From: Bacteroidales bacterium
Lineage (GTDB): Bacteria > Bacteroidota > Bacteroidia > Bacteroidales > WCHB1-69
Assembly: GCA_024400835.1 (NCBI GenBank)
Contig: JAKSMC010000003.1
Span: 1 to 64,000 of the forward strand
Direction: 5' to 3'
Length of the DNA: 64,000 bases
Shown: positions 24,328-32,486 of the stretch, piece by piece
How positions within the stretch are numbered: the stretch's first letter is position 1
Layout: the number at the start of each line of letters is the position of its first letter
Made by a program: the position numbers and the translations under genes
Notes under the pieces: generated by a model
Database searches by the model: none
What the model saw: the letters and a program-made list of their open reading frames with translations, nothing else
What the model was told of the DNA's origin: nothing

Positions 24328-24704
24328 TACTTCACGGTAATGGTCACCTCGCGTGTTTTGATAGCCTCATCGACTTTGTCGCGGGCGTAGACGAACTTCA
24401 AGGTCTGCGTGCCTTTTTCCTTGGCTACGAACTTCCAATAGCGGAGTGAGGAAGCGCCAACCATACCTTGGGGAGCAGTGCTCTCGTAGCGGTCACCGTC
24501 GGATTCCACAATCGTGATGTCGTCTTGGTTGACCCACTGCCACCAGAAACCGGTAGAGGCATTGGTACGGAACTGGATTTCGCAGGCCTGGCCTTTTTTC
24601 ATAGTGAATTCATTGGTTTCCTTATCTACGGAAACAAGTTTTTTCTGAGACTGACAGCCAGTCATCACTAAAAGCAGCACACTGATATAGAGTAGTTTTT
24701 TCAT
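24327..24704 (-). CDS. Chagasin-like (I42) cysteine peptidase inhibitor lipoprotein
   Basis: A 125-residue protein with a lipoprotein signal (MKKLLYISVLLLVMTGCQSQ). The mature domain has the three loops of the chagasin fold: NASTGFWWQW (NxTTGxxW), GMVGASS (weak version of GxGG) and RYWKF (RPW-like). Family members block papain-type cysteine peptidases. It is translationally coupled to a glycosyltransferase, an unusual partner. The GxGG loop is degenerate, so inhibitory strength is uncertain. Confidence 0.85.
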   Translation of the reverse strand: MKKLLYISVLLLVMTGCQSQKKLVSVDKETNEFTMKKGQACEIQFRTNASTGFWWQWVNQDDITIVESDGDRYESTAPQGMVGASSLRYWKFVAKEKGTQTLKFVYARDKVDEAIKTREVTITVK

Positions 24705-24730
24705 AATCGCAATAGGGTTTTAAAACGGGG

Positions 24731-24738
24731 CAAAAATA
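24731..24738 (-). promoter_or_regulatory. Promoter -7 box (TATTTTTG) of the inhibitor-glycosyltransferase pair
   Basis: TAnnTTTGC, 27 bp upstream of the ATG at 24704. Confidence 0.6.
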
Positions 24739-24770
24739 CAGAAAAATATTAATGATTAATGGAATGTCAA

Positions 24771-25538
24771 CTAAGCCGGCAGCATATTGGCGAGGCGCTC
24801 GTAGTCGGCGACGGAGAGTTGTTCGGCGCGCTGGGTGAATATCGGGTCGGAGGCCACGGTGTAAGCGGGGAACGGGAGCGACTGCAGCGCGTTGCGCAGC
24901 GTCTTGCGACGGTAGTTGAATGCCGTCTTCACTACGAGTTTGAACTTATCCTCGTCGCAATGCAGTTTCTTGTCGAAGTTGCGGGTCACACGAATGACGG
25001 CGGACTTGACCTTAGGCGGCGGGAGGAATTCGTTTTCAGAGACAGTGAAGAGGTACTCGGTATCGTAAAACGCCTGCATCAAGACACTTACAATGCCGTA
25101 CTGTTTTTTGCCGGCGGTAGCAGTGACGCGCTCGCCGACCTCCTTCTGGAACATACCCACCAACTCCACGGCCTTGTCTTTGTAGTCTAACAACTTGAAC
25201 AATATCTGGGATGAGATATTGTAGGGGAAATTGCCAACAATCACGAACTTGTCGGGATAGCGAGCCGCCAGGTCCAACTTCAGGAAGTCACCCGCGATGA
25301 GATTATCACCCAGTTGCGGAAAATGTTCCTGCAGGTAGGCAACGGACTCCTCATCGAGTTCGATGACGGAGAAATCAGCGAAGGGCTGCTGGAGCAGGAA
25401 CTGCGTGAGTACGCCCATGCCGGGGCCGATTTCGAGCACGTGGGCGTCGGGCGTGCGCACCGCCTCCGCAATCCTACGGGCAATATCCTCATTCTTGAGG
25501 AAATGTTGTCCCAAACGTTTTTTTGCTCGTACTTCCAT
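24771..25538 (-). CDS. rsmA: 16S rRNA (adenine1518/1519-N6) dimethyltransferase
   Basis: A 255-residue KsgA/RsmA protein of normal length, starting MEVRAKKRLGQHFLKNEDIA. ILEIGPGMGVLTQFLL-like motif I (LEIGPGMG) binds SAM; motif IV is GNFPYNIS (Phe in place of the usual Leu). The ATG at 25538 is preferred over a TTG 12 bp upstream because KRLGQHFL begins at the usual distance. The gap to the TPR gene upstream is 35 bp, so they are probably cotranscribed. Confidence 0.95.
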   Translation of the reverse strand: MEVRAKKRLGQHFLKNEDIARRIAEAVRTPDAHVLEIGPGMGVLTQFLLQQPFADFSVIELDEESVAYLQEHFPQLGDNLIAGDFLKLDLAARYPDKFVIVGNFPYNISSQILFKLLDYKDKAVELVGMFQKEVGERVTATAGKKQYGIVSVLMQAFYDTEYLFTVSENEFLPPPKVKSAVIRVTRNFDKKLHCDEDKFKLVVKTAFNYRRKTLRNALQSLPFPAYTVASDPIFTQRAEQLSVADYERLANMLPA

Positions 25539-25573
25539 AATTACTGACAATTAGTCCAGAAATCATCCACGGC

Positions 25574-27445
25574 CTACTCTACCGCATCTCCACGAAGGGC
25601 ACGGTAGTGCTTGCGGGCCTCCACCACGTAGAGACTGCCACTGAAGTCACGCATGATTTTCTGATAATATTCCATAGCCTTGGGAATATCCTTGATATAA
25701 TATTCGTAAAGCTCGGCGAGTTGATAGACGGCATCGTCAGCCAACAACTCGGAGCCGTGGCTTTCTTCTATTTTCTTCAACAGCGACTCGGCCCCTAAGT
25801 AGTCCTTGCGCTTAATGAAGATGAGCGCCTTCTGATATAACGCGTCATCCACCAAAGTGCCGATGGGAGAAAGCGTTATCACCGAATCCAACATCACCAG
25901 GGCCTCTTCGTCCTTGTTTTGGAAAATGAGGAAGTCAGCCTTGGCGTATTTCTGCAACGGCAGGTTCACGCTGTTTTTTTCAAACAACAGATAGGTAGTA
26001 TCCTCGTCATCCTCTTCCTCCTCTTCTTCCTCCTGGTTGTCGGAAATCAGGAAGGAGAAGTAGATGGCGTCATTGGCTATCAACTTGGTGGTAGCGGCCG
26101 ACAGCACGTCGAGTTGGCTCTTGGCCCAGTCGAACTCCCCGATGTAGAAGGAAAGTTTGGCGTTTTTAAATTTGGCTTCATTGCCCAACTCGTCATTCGG
26201 CATATCCTTGTCCACCTGCGAATAGTTGAGGGTGGCGTCCCAGACGTTGCCCATATAGAGTTGCACGTCGGCAAGATCGACCTTATATTGGTTTTTCTCT
26301 TTCAAATCGCGGTCGGCATTCTTCATTGCCTGCGTGAGCACGTCCACAGCCTCCTGCGGTTTGTTGACATAAAATGCGAGCAAATGGGCATATTTGCGAA
26401 TCCAGTCAGACGTGCCGGAATGGAGTCCGTTTTCCTCCAGCACCTTCTTGAAATCGCGTTCCAGGTTAAGTGCGTCCACCATCTTGATAGGAGAAGTTTC
26501 CGTCAGTTGCTGATAGCGGACATCCAGAATCTTCATCTTGGCCTGCACATAGTTGTACACGTTCTCACCACGCGAGATGATGAAGTTGAGCGCTTCAATT
26601 GCAGTCTCAAAGTCATGGTTGTCGGCAGCCACCACGGCGATCTCGTACGTGCGGATGCACTCGGTCTTCTGTCGCTTGTCAAGTGCCTTGGCCAAAATGA
26701 GCGCCTCATCGTACTCCTTATGCAGCTGGCTAATCCAATAGAGCAACGTCATATAGTTGATGTTGGACGGATTCTTCTGTGAATACTTCTGCATAGTGGT
26801 TTTCACCGTGTTGTACTTCTGATTGTCCTCGTCGTCCAGCAGAAGGTTCTGGATAGCCGTTTTGGCAGCCTCCATGTTCTTGTCATCCTCCCCTTTGAGC
26901 AGCAACAAGACCTCTTCGATAATCTTATCCGTCTGATTCAGATGCTGATACAAAGCAATAAGTTCCTTTGACAGGAGCACTTCGTTATTCAGCAGGCGCC
27001 GGCCTTTTTGGATAGATTCGATGGCATAATCGTACTTGGCGCGCGAATAAAACGCACTGTACAATTCCTGCACAGAGAACTCCTTAGCCGGAAGATTTTT
27101 GATAAGATCCTGGTAGATTTTCTCGGATTTCTGGTTTTCGCCAGCGCGTTCGTATGCGTAGCCTTGGTCAACCTTGTAGCGCTGCACGTTAGGAAAAGCC
27201 TTGACCTGCTTTTTGGTCAGCTTCTCCAAATCGCTATAGCGTTCCAGTTCCAAAAGCGAGGCATAATAATAATAGTAAACGTAGGAATTGGGATTCTTGG
27301 CCTGGATTTTCTCGAACAATTCGATGGCCTTGTCGAATTCCTTATCTTTATAATATTGTAACGCCAACTTTTCGTCAGCGCTCTGCTGAGCAGAGAGCAT
27401 GCCGAAAGAGAGCACCAGCAACAGTACGAAAAGAAGGCGTTTCAT
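25574..27445 (-). CDS. Tetratricopeptide-repeat protein, exported
   Basis: A 623-residue protein with signal MKRLLFVLLLVLSFGMLSAQ. The mature protein is a string of TPR helices from KLALQYYKDKEFDKAIELFE to DDAVYQLAELYEYYIKDIPK. An acidic block (NQEEEEEEEDDEDTTY, about residue 475) interrupts them. It probably is a periplasmic or outer-membrane scaffold; no enzymatic motif is seen. The start was placed at the signal peptide rather than at the long upstream frame, which overlaps serS. Confidence 0.85.
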   Translation of the reverse strand: MKRLLFVLLLVLSFGMLSAQQSADEKLALQYYKDKEFDKAIELFEKIQAKNPNSYVYYYYYASLLELERYSDLEKLTKKQVKAFPNVQRYKVDQGYAYERAGENQKSEKIYQDLIKNLPAKEFSVQELYSAFYSRAKYDYAIESIQKGRRLLNNEVLLSKELIALYQHLNQTDKIIEEVLLLLKGEDDKNMEAAKTAIQNLLLDDEDNQKYNTVKTTMQKYSQKNPSNINYMTLLYWISQLHKEYDEALILAKALDKRQKTECIRTYEIAVVAADNHDFETAIEALNFIISRGENVYNYVQAKMKILDVRYQQLTETSPIKMVDALNLERDFKKVLEENGLHSGTSDWIRKYAHLLAFYVNKPQEAVDVLTQAMKNADRDLKEKNQYKVDLADVQLYMGNVWDATLNYSQVDKDMPNDELGNEAKFKNAKLSFYIGEFDWAKSQLDVLSAATTKLIANDAIYFSFLISDNQEEEEEEEDDEDTTYLLFEKNSVNLPLQKYAKADFLIFQNKDEEALVMLDSVITLSPIGTLVDDALYQKALIFIKRKDYLGAESLLKKIEESHGSELLADDAVYQLAELYEYYIKDIPKAMEYYQKIMRDFSGSLYVVEARKHYRALRGDAVE

Positions 27446-27455
27446 AGTGTAATGA

Positions 27456-28727
27456 TTAGTCAATGATGTCGAAATGAGTGTACGGGCGGAGCACTTCAGG
27501 AACCACGATGCCGTTTTCGGTCTGATAGTTTTCCAAAATAGCGGCGAGCACGCGCGGCAGAGCCAGAGCACTTCCGTTAAGGGTATGTGCCAGACGTGTT
27601 TTACCTGTAGAATCCTTGAATCTCAATTTCAGACGGTTGGCCTGATAGGACTCGAAGTTGGACACAGAGCTGACCTCCAACCACTTCTGCTGTGCCTTGG
27701 AATAGACTTCCAAGTCATAAGTCAGAGCGGAGGTGAAGCTGATGTCACCGCCACAGAGACGGAGAACGCGGAACGGCAGGCCGAGTTTGGTGAGCAAACC
27801 CTTAGCGTAGTTGGTCATCTTCTCCAAAGTTTCGTACGAGCGGTCGGGATGTTCCACGGTGACGATTTCGATTTTGTCGAACTGGTGCAGGCGGTTGAGG
27901 CCGCGCACGTCTTTGCCGTAAGAACCGGCCTCACGACGGAAGCAGGCGGAGTAAGCACAATTCTTCAATGGGAAGTCGCTCTCCTTGAGAATGACGTCGC
28001 GATAGATGTTGGTGACGGGAACCTCAGCGGTCGGGATCAAATAGAAGTTATCGACCTGGCAGTGGTACATTTGGCCTTCTTTATCAGGAAGTTGGCCTGT
28101 GCCGTAAGCGGAATCCTCGTTCACCATATAAGGCGGTTGGATTTCGGTGAAGCCGGCTTCAGTAGCGCTGTCCAAGAAGAAGTCGATGAGGGCGCGCTGC
28201 ATGCGGGCGCCTTTGCCTTTATACACGGGGAAACCAGCGCCTGTGATTTTGTTGCCGAGTTCGAAGTCGATAATGTCGTATTTTTTCACCAAATCCCAAT
28301 GCGGGAGGGCTTCCCAATCGAAATTGGAAGCGTCGCCTTCGGTGTAGATGATTTCGTTGTCATCAGCGCCCTTGCCCGGAGCCACGGCGGCGTTCGGGAG
28401 GTTGGGCAGCAACACCATCTTGCCAGTCAGTTGGGCCTCCTGCTCCTGCAGTTGGGCACGACCGGTCTTCTCAGCCTCTTTCAGCTCAGCCATACGAGCT
28501 TTCAGCGCAGTAGCTTCAGCGCCCCTGCCCTCTTTGAAAAGCTGGCCGATTTGCTTGGCACCCTGGTTTTGCTCCATCAGGTTGTCATCAAGACTCTTTT
28601 TCAAATTTCTGATATCTGTGTCCAATTGACGGATTTCTGCCACCAATTCGGTAGCATCAAAATTCTTAATTTTCAATCTGTCAATTACTTCTTGTGGGTT
28701 TTCTCTTAAAAGTTGAATTTGTAACAT
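27456..28727 (-). CDS. serS: Seryl-tRNA synthetase
   Basis: A 423-residue class II synthetase of normal length. MLQIQLLRENPQEVIDRLKI begins the coiled-coil tRNA arm; TAEVPVTN is the serine-binding TxE block and FRREAGSYGKDVRGL motif 2; the class II motif 3 is near the end (NGSALALPRVLAAILENYQ). It charges tRNA-Ser. The ATG at 28727 is chosen by similarity and by a promoter box 21 bp upstream. Confidence 0.97.
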   Translation of the reverse strand: MLQIQLLRENPQEVIDRLKIKNFDATELVAEIRQLDTDIRNLKKSLDDNLMEQNQGAKQIGQLFKEGRGAEATALKARMAELKEAEKTGRAQLQEQEAQLTGKMVLLPNLPNAAVAPGKGADDNEIIYTEGDASNFDWEALPHWDLVKKYDIIDFELGNKITGAGFPVYKGKGARMQRALIDFFLDSATEAGFTEIQPPYMVNEDSAYGTGQLPDKEGQMYHCQVDNFYLIPTAEVPVTNIYRDVILKESDFPLKNCAYSACFRREAGSYGKDVRGLNRLHQFDKIEIVTVEHPDRSYETLEKMTNYAKGLLTKLGLPFRVLRLCGGDISFTSALTYDLEVYSKAQQKWLEVSSVSNFESYQANRLKLRFKDSTGKTRLAHTLNGSALALPRVLAAILENYQTENGIVVPEVLRPYTHFDIID

Positions 28728-28747
28728 CGTTTCAAAATTTTGGGCCG

Positions 28748-28755
28748 CAAAAATA
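28748..28755 (-). promoter_or_regulatory. Promoter -7 box (TATTTTTG) of serS
   Basis: TAnnTTTGC. It may also serve the TPR gene and rsmA, which follow with gaps of only 10 and 35 bp. Confidence 0.6.
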
Positions 28756-28852
28756 ATAAATAATGCAATAAGCGACAATCCGTAAACAATAGATTCTACA
28801 GCAAAAATCTTACCCTAAAGCCACTTTTCGATGGGGATAAATTAGAGACGTT

Positions 28853-29743
28853 TTAGCCTCTCTCGTATCTTGTTTCGCGAATCTGGCGGAAATTCTCAGG
28901 CTTGACTTCGTCTTGGATAAACTCGCGGGAGCAGTTCTCCTTGCCGGTTTCGTCATACGTATATTCTGCCCATCCCTGCAGTTGGTCTTCCTTATTGAAC
29001 AAAGAGTTTTTCACTACCAAATCACCATCATATTCCATCGTGATCTTACGGTAGTTGTCCAAATCTTCTTCCACGATCCCCACCAGTTTGTTGTTCTCAT
29101 TGTATTGACGATAAACTTTGGCAATCAACGAATTGCCATAGTCGTACACCAATTCCTTGACACAGTTGTCGTTTTCATCGTAGGTATATTCATACGTGCG
29201 GCGGTCTTTATTCTGCACCTCATCGCGGACGTGCTGCACCAAAAGTCCTTTGTCATTGTACTTGTAGGTGTGCACATTCACCGTATTGCCGTAGTCGTCG
29301 TTTTCCGTCTCCTTGACTAACAGGCCGTCGGCATACTCCATCTCCTTTTCCACATAGTCGAGTTCCCCGTCGCAGTACATCTCCAGACGAAGCAGATTGC
29401 CATCCTCGTCATAAACGTACTGTGTGATGTACTCGGTATCGTCCTCACCGAAGAAGTTGCCCTGCCGCATCAGTTGCTGGTTCTCGTCATAGTAGTTCTT
29501 GACTTTCTGAAGCAGAATCTCGTCCATATCGAACTGTTCCGATTGTTCCAACAGATTGTTTGCATTGTAGGTATTCACCGTCAGCGTGTTCAGGTTACCG
29601 TCGGGATCGAAACGTTCCTCACGGACAATCTGCCCCTGTTCATTGTAAGCGGCTTTCACCTCGGTATATTCAACGGGCTCGATGTCATTTTCATCGTAAC
29701 CGACACGTTGATATTCTTTCTTGATAATTTGTAAAGTCTTCAT
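28853..29743 (-). CDS. Acidic YD-repeat (RHS/YwqK-like) protein
   Basis: A 296-residue, very acidic cytoplasmic-looking protein without signal peptide. About ten degenerate repeats of 20-25 residues carry Y(N/D)E(N/D)..L and G.L...... words (VNTYNANNLLEQSEQFDMDE, YDEDGNLLRLEMYCDGEL, YNDKGLLVQHVRDEVQNKD, YDENDNCVKELVYDYGN). This resembles single-sheet YD/RHS or YwqK antitoxin-like repeats. It is 33 bp downstream of the AAA-ATPase/nuclease gene and could be cotranscribed. No function is claimed. Confidence 0.65.
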   Translation of the reverse strand: MKTLQIIKKEYQRVGYDENDIEPVEYTEVKAAYNEQGQIVREERFDPDGNLNTLTVNTYNANNLLEQSEQFDMDEILLQKVKNYYDENQQLMRQGNFFGEDDTEYITQYVYDEDGNLLRLEMYCDGELDYVEKEMEYADGLLVKETENDDYGNTVNVHTYKYNDKGLLVQHVRDEVQNKDRRTYEYTYDENDNCVKELVYDYGNSLIAKVYRQYNENNKLVGIVEEDLDNYRKITMEYDGDLVVKNSLFNKEDQLQGWAEYTYDETGKENCSREFIQDEVKPENFRQIRETRYERG

Positions 29744-29776
29744 ATCATTGGATTAAAAGGTTATACATTTATTGTA

Positions 29777-31330
29777 TTATCGTTTGATTTCCCACGCATT
29801 GATATTCCGTTCCGCGGTGCTGTAATTCACGCCGATCTTCATCAGGGTTCGTTCGTCGCTTTGGAAGCGTTCGGCATAGCCCTTCTCGTCAATCTGCGCC
29901 AACGCCTCTTCCGCCGATTTGTTGAACTTGAACTCGAAGATATAGACGTAGTCCTTGGTCTGCACAGTCATGTCCATGCGGCCCTTGTTGGTGTGTTCCT
30001 CAATTTGCACGTGATAGCCGCAGAGCGCGGTGAGGATGAACATCACGCTTTGGAAGTGGCGCTCTTGTTCAGGCTCCAGCTCGTATGGACAGGCGCTGAG
30101 AAACGACTGTAGGCGCTCCATAAAGCCCTCAATGTCGCCCTCGCGCAACGAGCGCACGAAGCGGCTGATTTCAAAAGTGGAACCAACAGCATCCACTTGG
30201 GTGTAACTTGGAATAAGGAATCGCAAAAAACCCTGTTTGACCTCCTTGTTCGGAAATCCCAATTGATAAAGCTCGAACTCCGGGTCATAGCCTTTGATGG
30301 TCAGGTAGCCGCTCTGGTATATGACGGGCAGCGGGTTGGTGGATGCAATATCCACGCTGTTGAGCACGTCGCTGACGACCTCCTCCTTCTCTATTCTGGA
30401 CAGGTTGTATTGATGGATTTTCAGTAATTCAATAAGGTATGTCGGGGTGCCCGTCTCGAACCAGTAGTGGTCAATTTTATGATTGGCGAAAGCATTTAGC
30501 AGACTGAAAGGATTGTATATGCCAGGAAGTTTCTCCTCACAGAAATGATAGCCATCATAGTTCTCGCGGAGTGCAGCGTATGCATCATCAATCGTCATAT
30601 TTTGGGCTTCAGCAAACTCTGAGATTTCCACATCAAAATTCGTACGAAGTTCCTGTTCCGTAACGCCGCAGATGTCGTGATACTGTGGCAGCATAGATAA
30701 GTCCCGCAGGTTGTTCAAATCGCTGAACACGCTGACCTTGCCGAACTTGGTGACACCCGTGAGGAAGGCGAAGCGTATGCATCTGTCCATAGACTTGAGC
30801 GCTCCGTAGAAGCCCTTCAGCGTGGCGCGATAGGCATCCTGCAGTTCCGTGTTGCCGATGGCCTGCAGCAGCGGTTTGTCGTATTCATCGACAAGAATCA
30901 CCACCTGACGGCCCGTTTTCTCGTAGGCCAATCGTATCACTTGTGTGAAACGTTCCTCTATACTGCGGTCACGAAAAGCGTCGCCATATCTGGATTCCCA
31001 TAACTCCAAATGTTTGTTCAACTCAGCCTCCAGACTCTCCTTCACAGAATAGTTGCGTGTGTTCAAATCCAAGTGCAGAATGGGATATTCCGTCCAGTCG
31101 CTTTCCAACTCGGCCACGGCAAGCCCTTCAAAAAGTTCCCGCTTACCTTGAAAATATGCTTCTATTGTGCTGAGCAGCAAACTCTTTCCAAAACGACGAG
31201 GACGCGACAGAAAGTAGTAACACCCACTTGTCACCATTTTATATAGAAGGGAGGTCTTGTCGATATACAGGTAACCTTCCCTTCTGAGCTTTTCAAAATT
31301 TTGTATGCCAATTGGTAATTTCTGTCCCAT
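29777..31330 (-). CDS. AAA-ATPase-like protein with C-terminal PD-(D/E)XK nuclease domain
   Basis: A 517-residue protein. The N-terminal part (GIQNFEKLRREGYLYIDKTS, then RPRRFGKSLLLSTIEAYFQG with a Walker A-like loop, VVILVDEYDKPLL as Walker B) is the AAA-ATPase_like domain; the C-terminal 90 residues have GRMDMTVQTKDYVYIFEFKF, the D...ExK core of a restriction-endonuclease fold. The combination is common and multicopy in gut Bacteroidota, but its role is unknown to me; defence or selfish-element functions have been suggested from its spread. It has its own promoter box and an acidic protein gene downstream. Confidence 0.88.
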   Translation of the reverse strand: MGQKLPIGIQNFEKLRREGYLYIDKTSLLYKMVTSGCYYFLSRPRRFGKSLLLSTIEAYFQGKRELFEGLAVAELESDWTEYPILHLDLNTRNYSVKESLEAELNKHLELWESRYGDAFRDRSIEERFTQVIRLAYEKTGRQVVILVDEYDKPLLQAIGNTELQDAYRATLKGFYGALKSMDRCIRFAFLTGVTKFGKVSVFSDLNNLRDLSMLPQYHDICGVTEQELRTNFDVEISEFAEAQNMTIDDAYAALRENYDGYHFCEEKLPGIYNPFSLLNAFANHKIDHYWFETGTPTYLIELLKIHQYNLSRIEKEEVVSDVLNSVDIASTNPLPVIYQSGYLTIKGYDPEFELYQLGFPNKEVKQGFLRFLIPSYTQVDAVGSTFEISRFVRSLREGDIEGFMERLQSFLSACPYELEPEQERHFQSVMFILTALCGYHVQIEEHTNKGRMDMTVQTKDYVYIFEFKFNKSAEEALAQIDEKGYAERFQSDERTLMKIGVNYSTAERNINAWEIKR

Positions 31331-31355
31331 AGTTGTATTGTTTTAAAGAATGGTG

Positions 31356-31363
31356 CAAAAATA
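31356..31363 (-). promoter_or_regulatory. Promoter -7 box (TATTTTTG) of the AAA-ATPase gene
   Basis: TAnnTTTGC, 26 bp upstream of the ATG at 31330. Confidence 0.6.
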
Positions 31364-31392
31364 CAATTTTATGATTTATTCCTATGTATTTG

Positions 31393-32262
31393 TTATTTGT
31401 TCACCTCTTTATACTTGATTCCCAACAAATCCTGCTCCATAGCGACTTTGTCGATGATTTTCTTGAGCATCACGTCGAGTTCGCCGCCCTCGGTGTAGTT
31501 GGTTGGCGCGATGTAGTCGGCACGGTTGTGGCGGATAAGGTCGAGGCATATTTCCTTGGAAGACTTGGGGCGGTGGGCCGTGGCCACGGACTTCGGGTTA
31601 TAGACTGCGATGGTCGTGCCGCCGTAGAGGTTCACCATCTTCATAGCCGGCACATCCGTCTCGCCATCGCCAATGTAGATGAAGTTGGAAAATGGCACGG
31701 CGCGCTCGTCTTCCGGCATTGATTTATTGATCAGTGTATTATCATACGAATTGTAGATGCCTTTGTTGATGCGGAACAGGAACTGCGTTTTGTTGGTGTA
31801 GTTGACCACCAAGGCGGGCCAGCAGGCGCAGCCGTTATCATCATACTGGAAGCCGGAAGCATAGATGGTTTTGAAATACTTGCCGATAGCGGTGCCTTTC
31901 ACGAACTCGCGCAGTCCCGAAGAGATGATGAAGTGCTCCAGATGGATGTTCTTGGAAGCAGCATACGCGTTGATGCGCTCGAAATAGGTTTCCACGCCTG
32001 GAAAGAAGGTGATTTTCTCTCCGTATTTCATAAAGGCCTCCTCACGGATGGGAATGTTCTTCTCCTTTGCCTTGATGAGCATCAGGTGCATGTAGGCCAG
32101 CACTTCGTCCATATCGTGCTTGCGCGCCAGTTCATTGGCCTCCTCCCAAAAAGCACCTTTGTCCATATTGAGGTCGGGAATGAAGTTGTACTCCTGCATA
32201 TTGCCGGGAGCCAGCGTACCGTCAAAGTCGTACGCGATTGCCATATTTCGGTTTTCAGTCAT
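31393..32262 (-). CDS. HAD-family phosphatase
   Basis: A 289-residue haloacid dehalogenase-like hydrolase. Motif I is AYDFDGTLAPGNMQE (nucleophile D12 and acid D14 in the chosen frame), motif II FIISSGLREF, and motif IV YIGDGETDVPAMKMV. A cap region of about 100 residues separates motifs I and II. The substrate is unknown; the family includes phosphoserine-phosphatase-like enzymes. The start at ATG 32262 (MTENRNMAIAYD) is one of three close options, MAIAYD being 18 bp later. Confidence 0.85.
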   Translation of the reverse strand: MTENRNMAIAYDFDGTLAPGNMQEYNFIPDLNMDKGAFWEEANELARKHDMDEVLAYMHLMLIKAKEKNIPIREEAFMKYGEKITFFPGVETYFERINAYAASKNIHLEHFIISSGLREFVKGTAIGKYFKTIYASGFQYDDNGCACWPALVVNYTNKTQFLFRINKGIYNSYDNTLINKSMPEDERAVPFSNFIYIGDGETDVPAMKMVNLYGGTTIAVYNPKSVATAHRPKSSKEICLDLIRHNRADYIAPTNYTEGGELDVMLKKIIDKVAMEQDLLGIKYKEVNK

Positions 32263-32272
32263 AATAGGTCTC

Positions 32273-32291
32273 AAATTTCAAGTTTCAAGAA
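32273..32291. repeat. TTTCAAG word repeat upstream of the HAD gene
   Basis: CAAATTTCAAGTTTCAAG, same word family as at 2731-2746, 48833-48900 and 62418-62446. Confidence 0.55.
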
Positions 32292-32415
32292 AGCGAATTT
32301 ATCAGGACACGTTGAATACGTATGCTTGTTCGTGCGATTGCCTCTTTATTATTTTTATTGATAAATCCGCAGGGATGCAAAGAGCATACCAGTCTCTCGT
32401 TCTTAAATTTTTAAT

Positions 32416-32460
32416 TGAAAAAAGGCAATCAGCAAATGTCCTCCATCTACCAATTGCCTT
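32416..32460 (-). terminator. Terminator of the OmpA/TPR gene
   Basis: On the minus strand AAGGCAAT (32460-32453) and ATTGCCTT (32429-32422) pair in an 8-bp stem around a 23-base loop, followed by a T-run. It is 27 bp after the stop codon. Confidence 0.65.
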
Positions 32461-32486
32461 GATTTTTCAAAGTCTGTTCTACAAAA

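Noticed and set aside
27474..28709. Plus-strand open frame of 411 codons over serS
   Set aside because: Antisense shadow of serS; no recognisable motif. The same holds for long antisense frames over galE (6348-7349), the OmpA/TPR gene (32517-33851), purB (37355-38341) and guaB (58530-59828).
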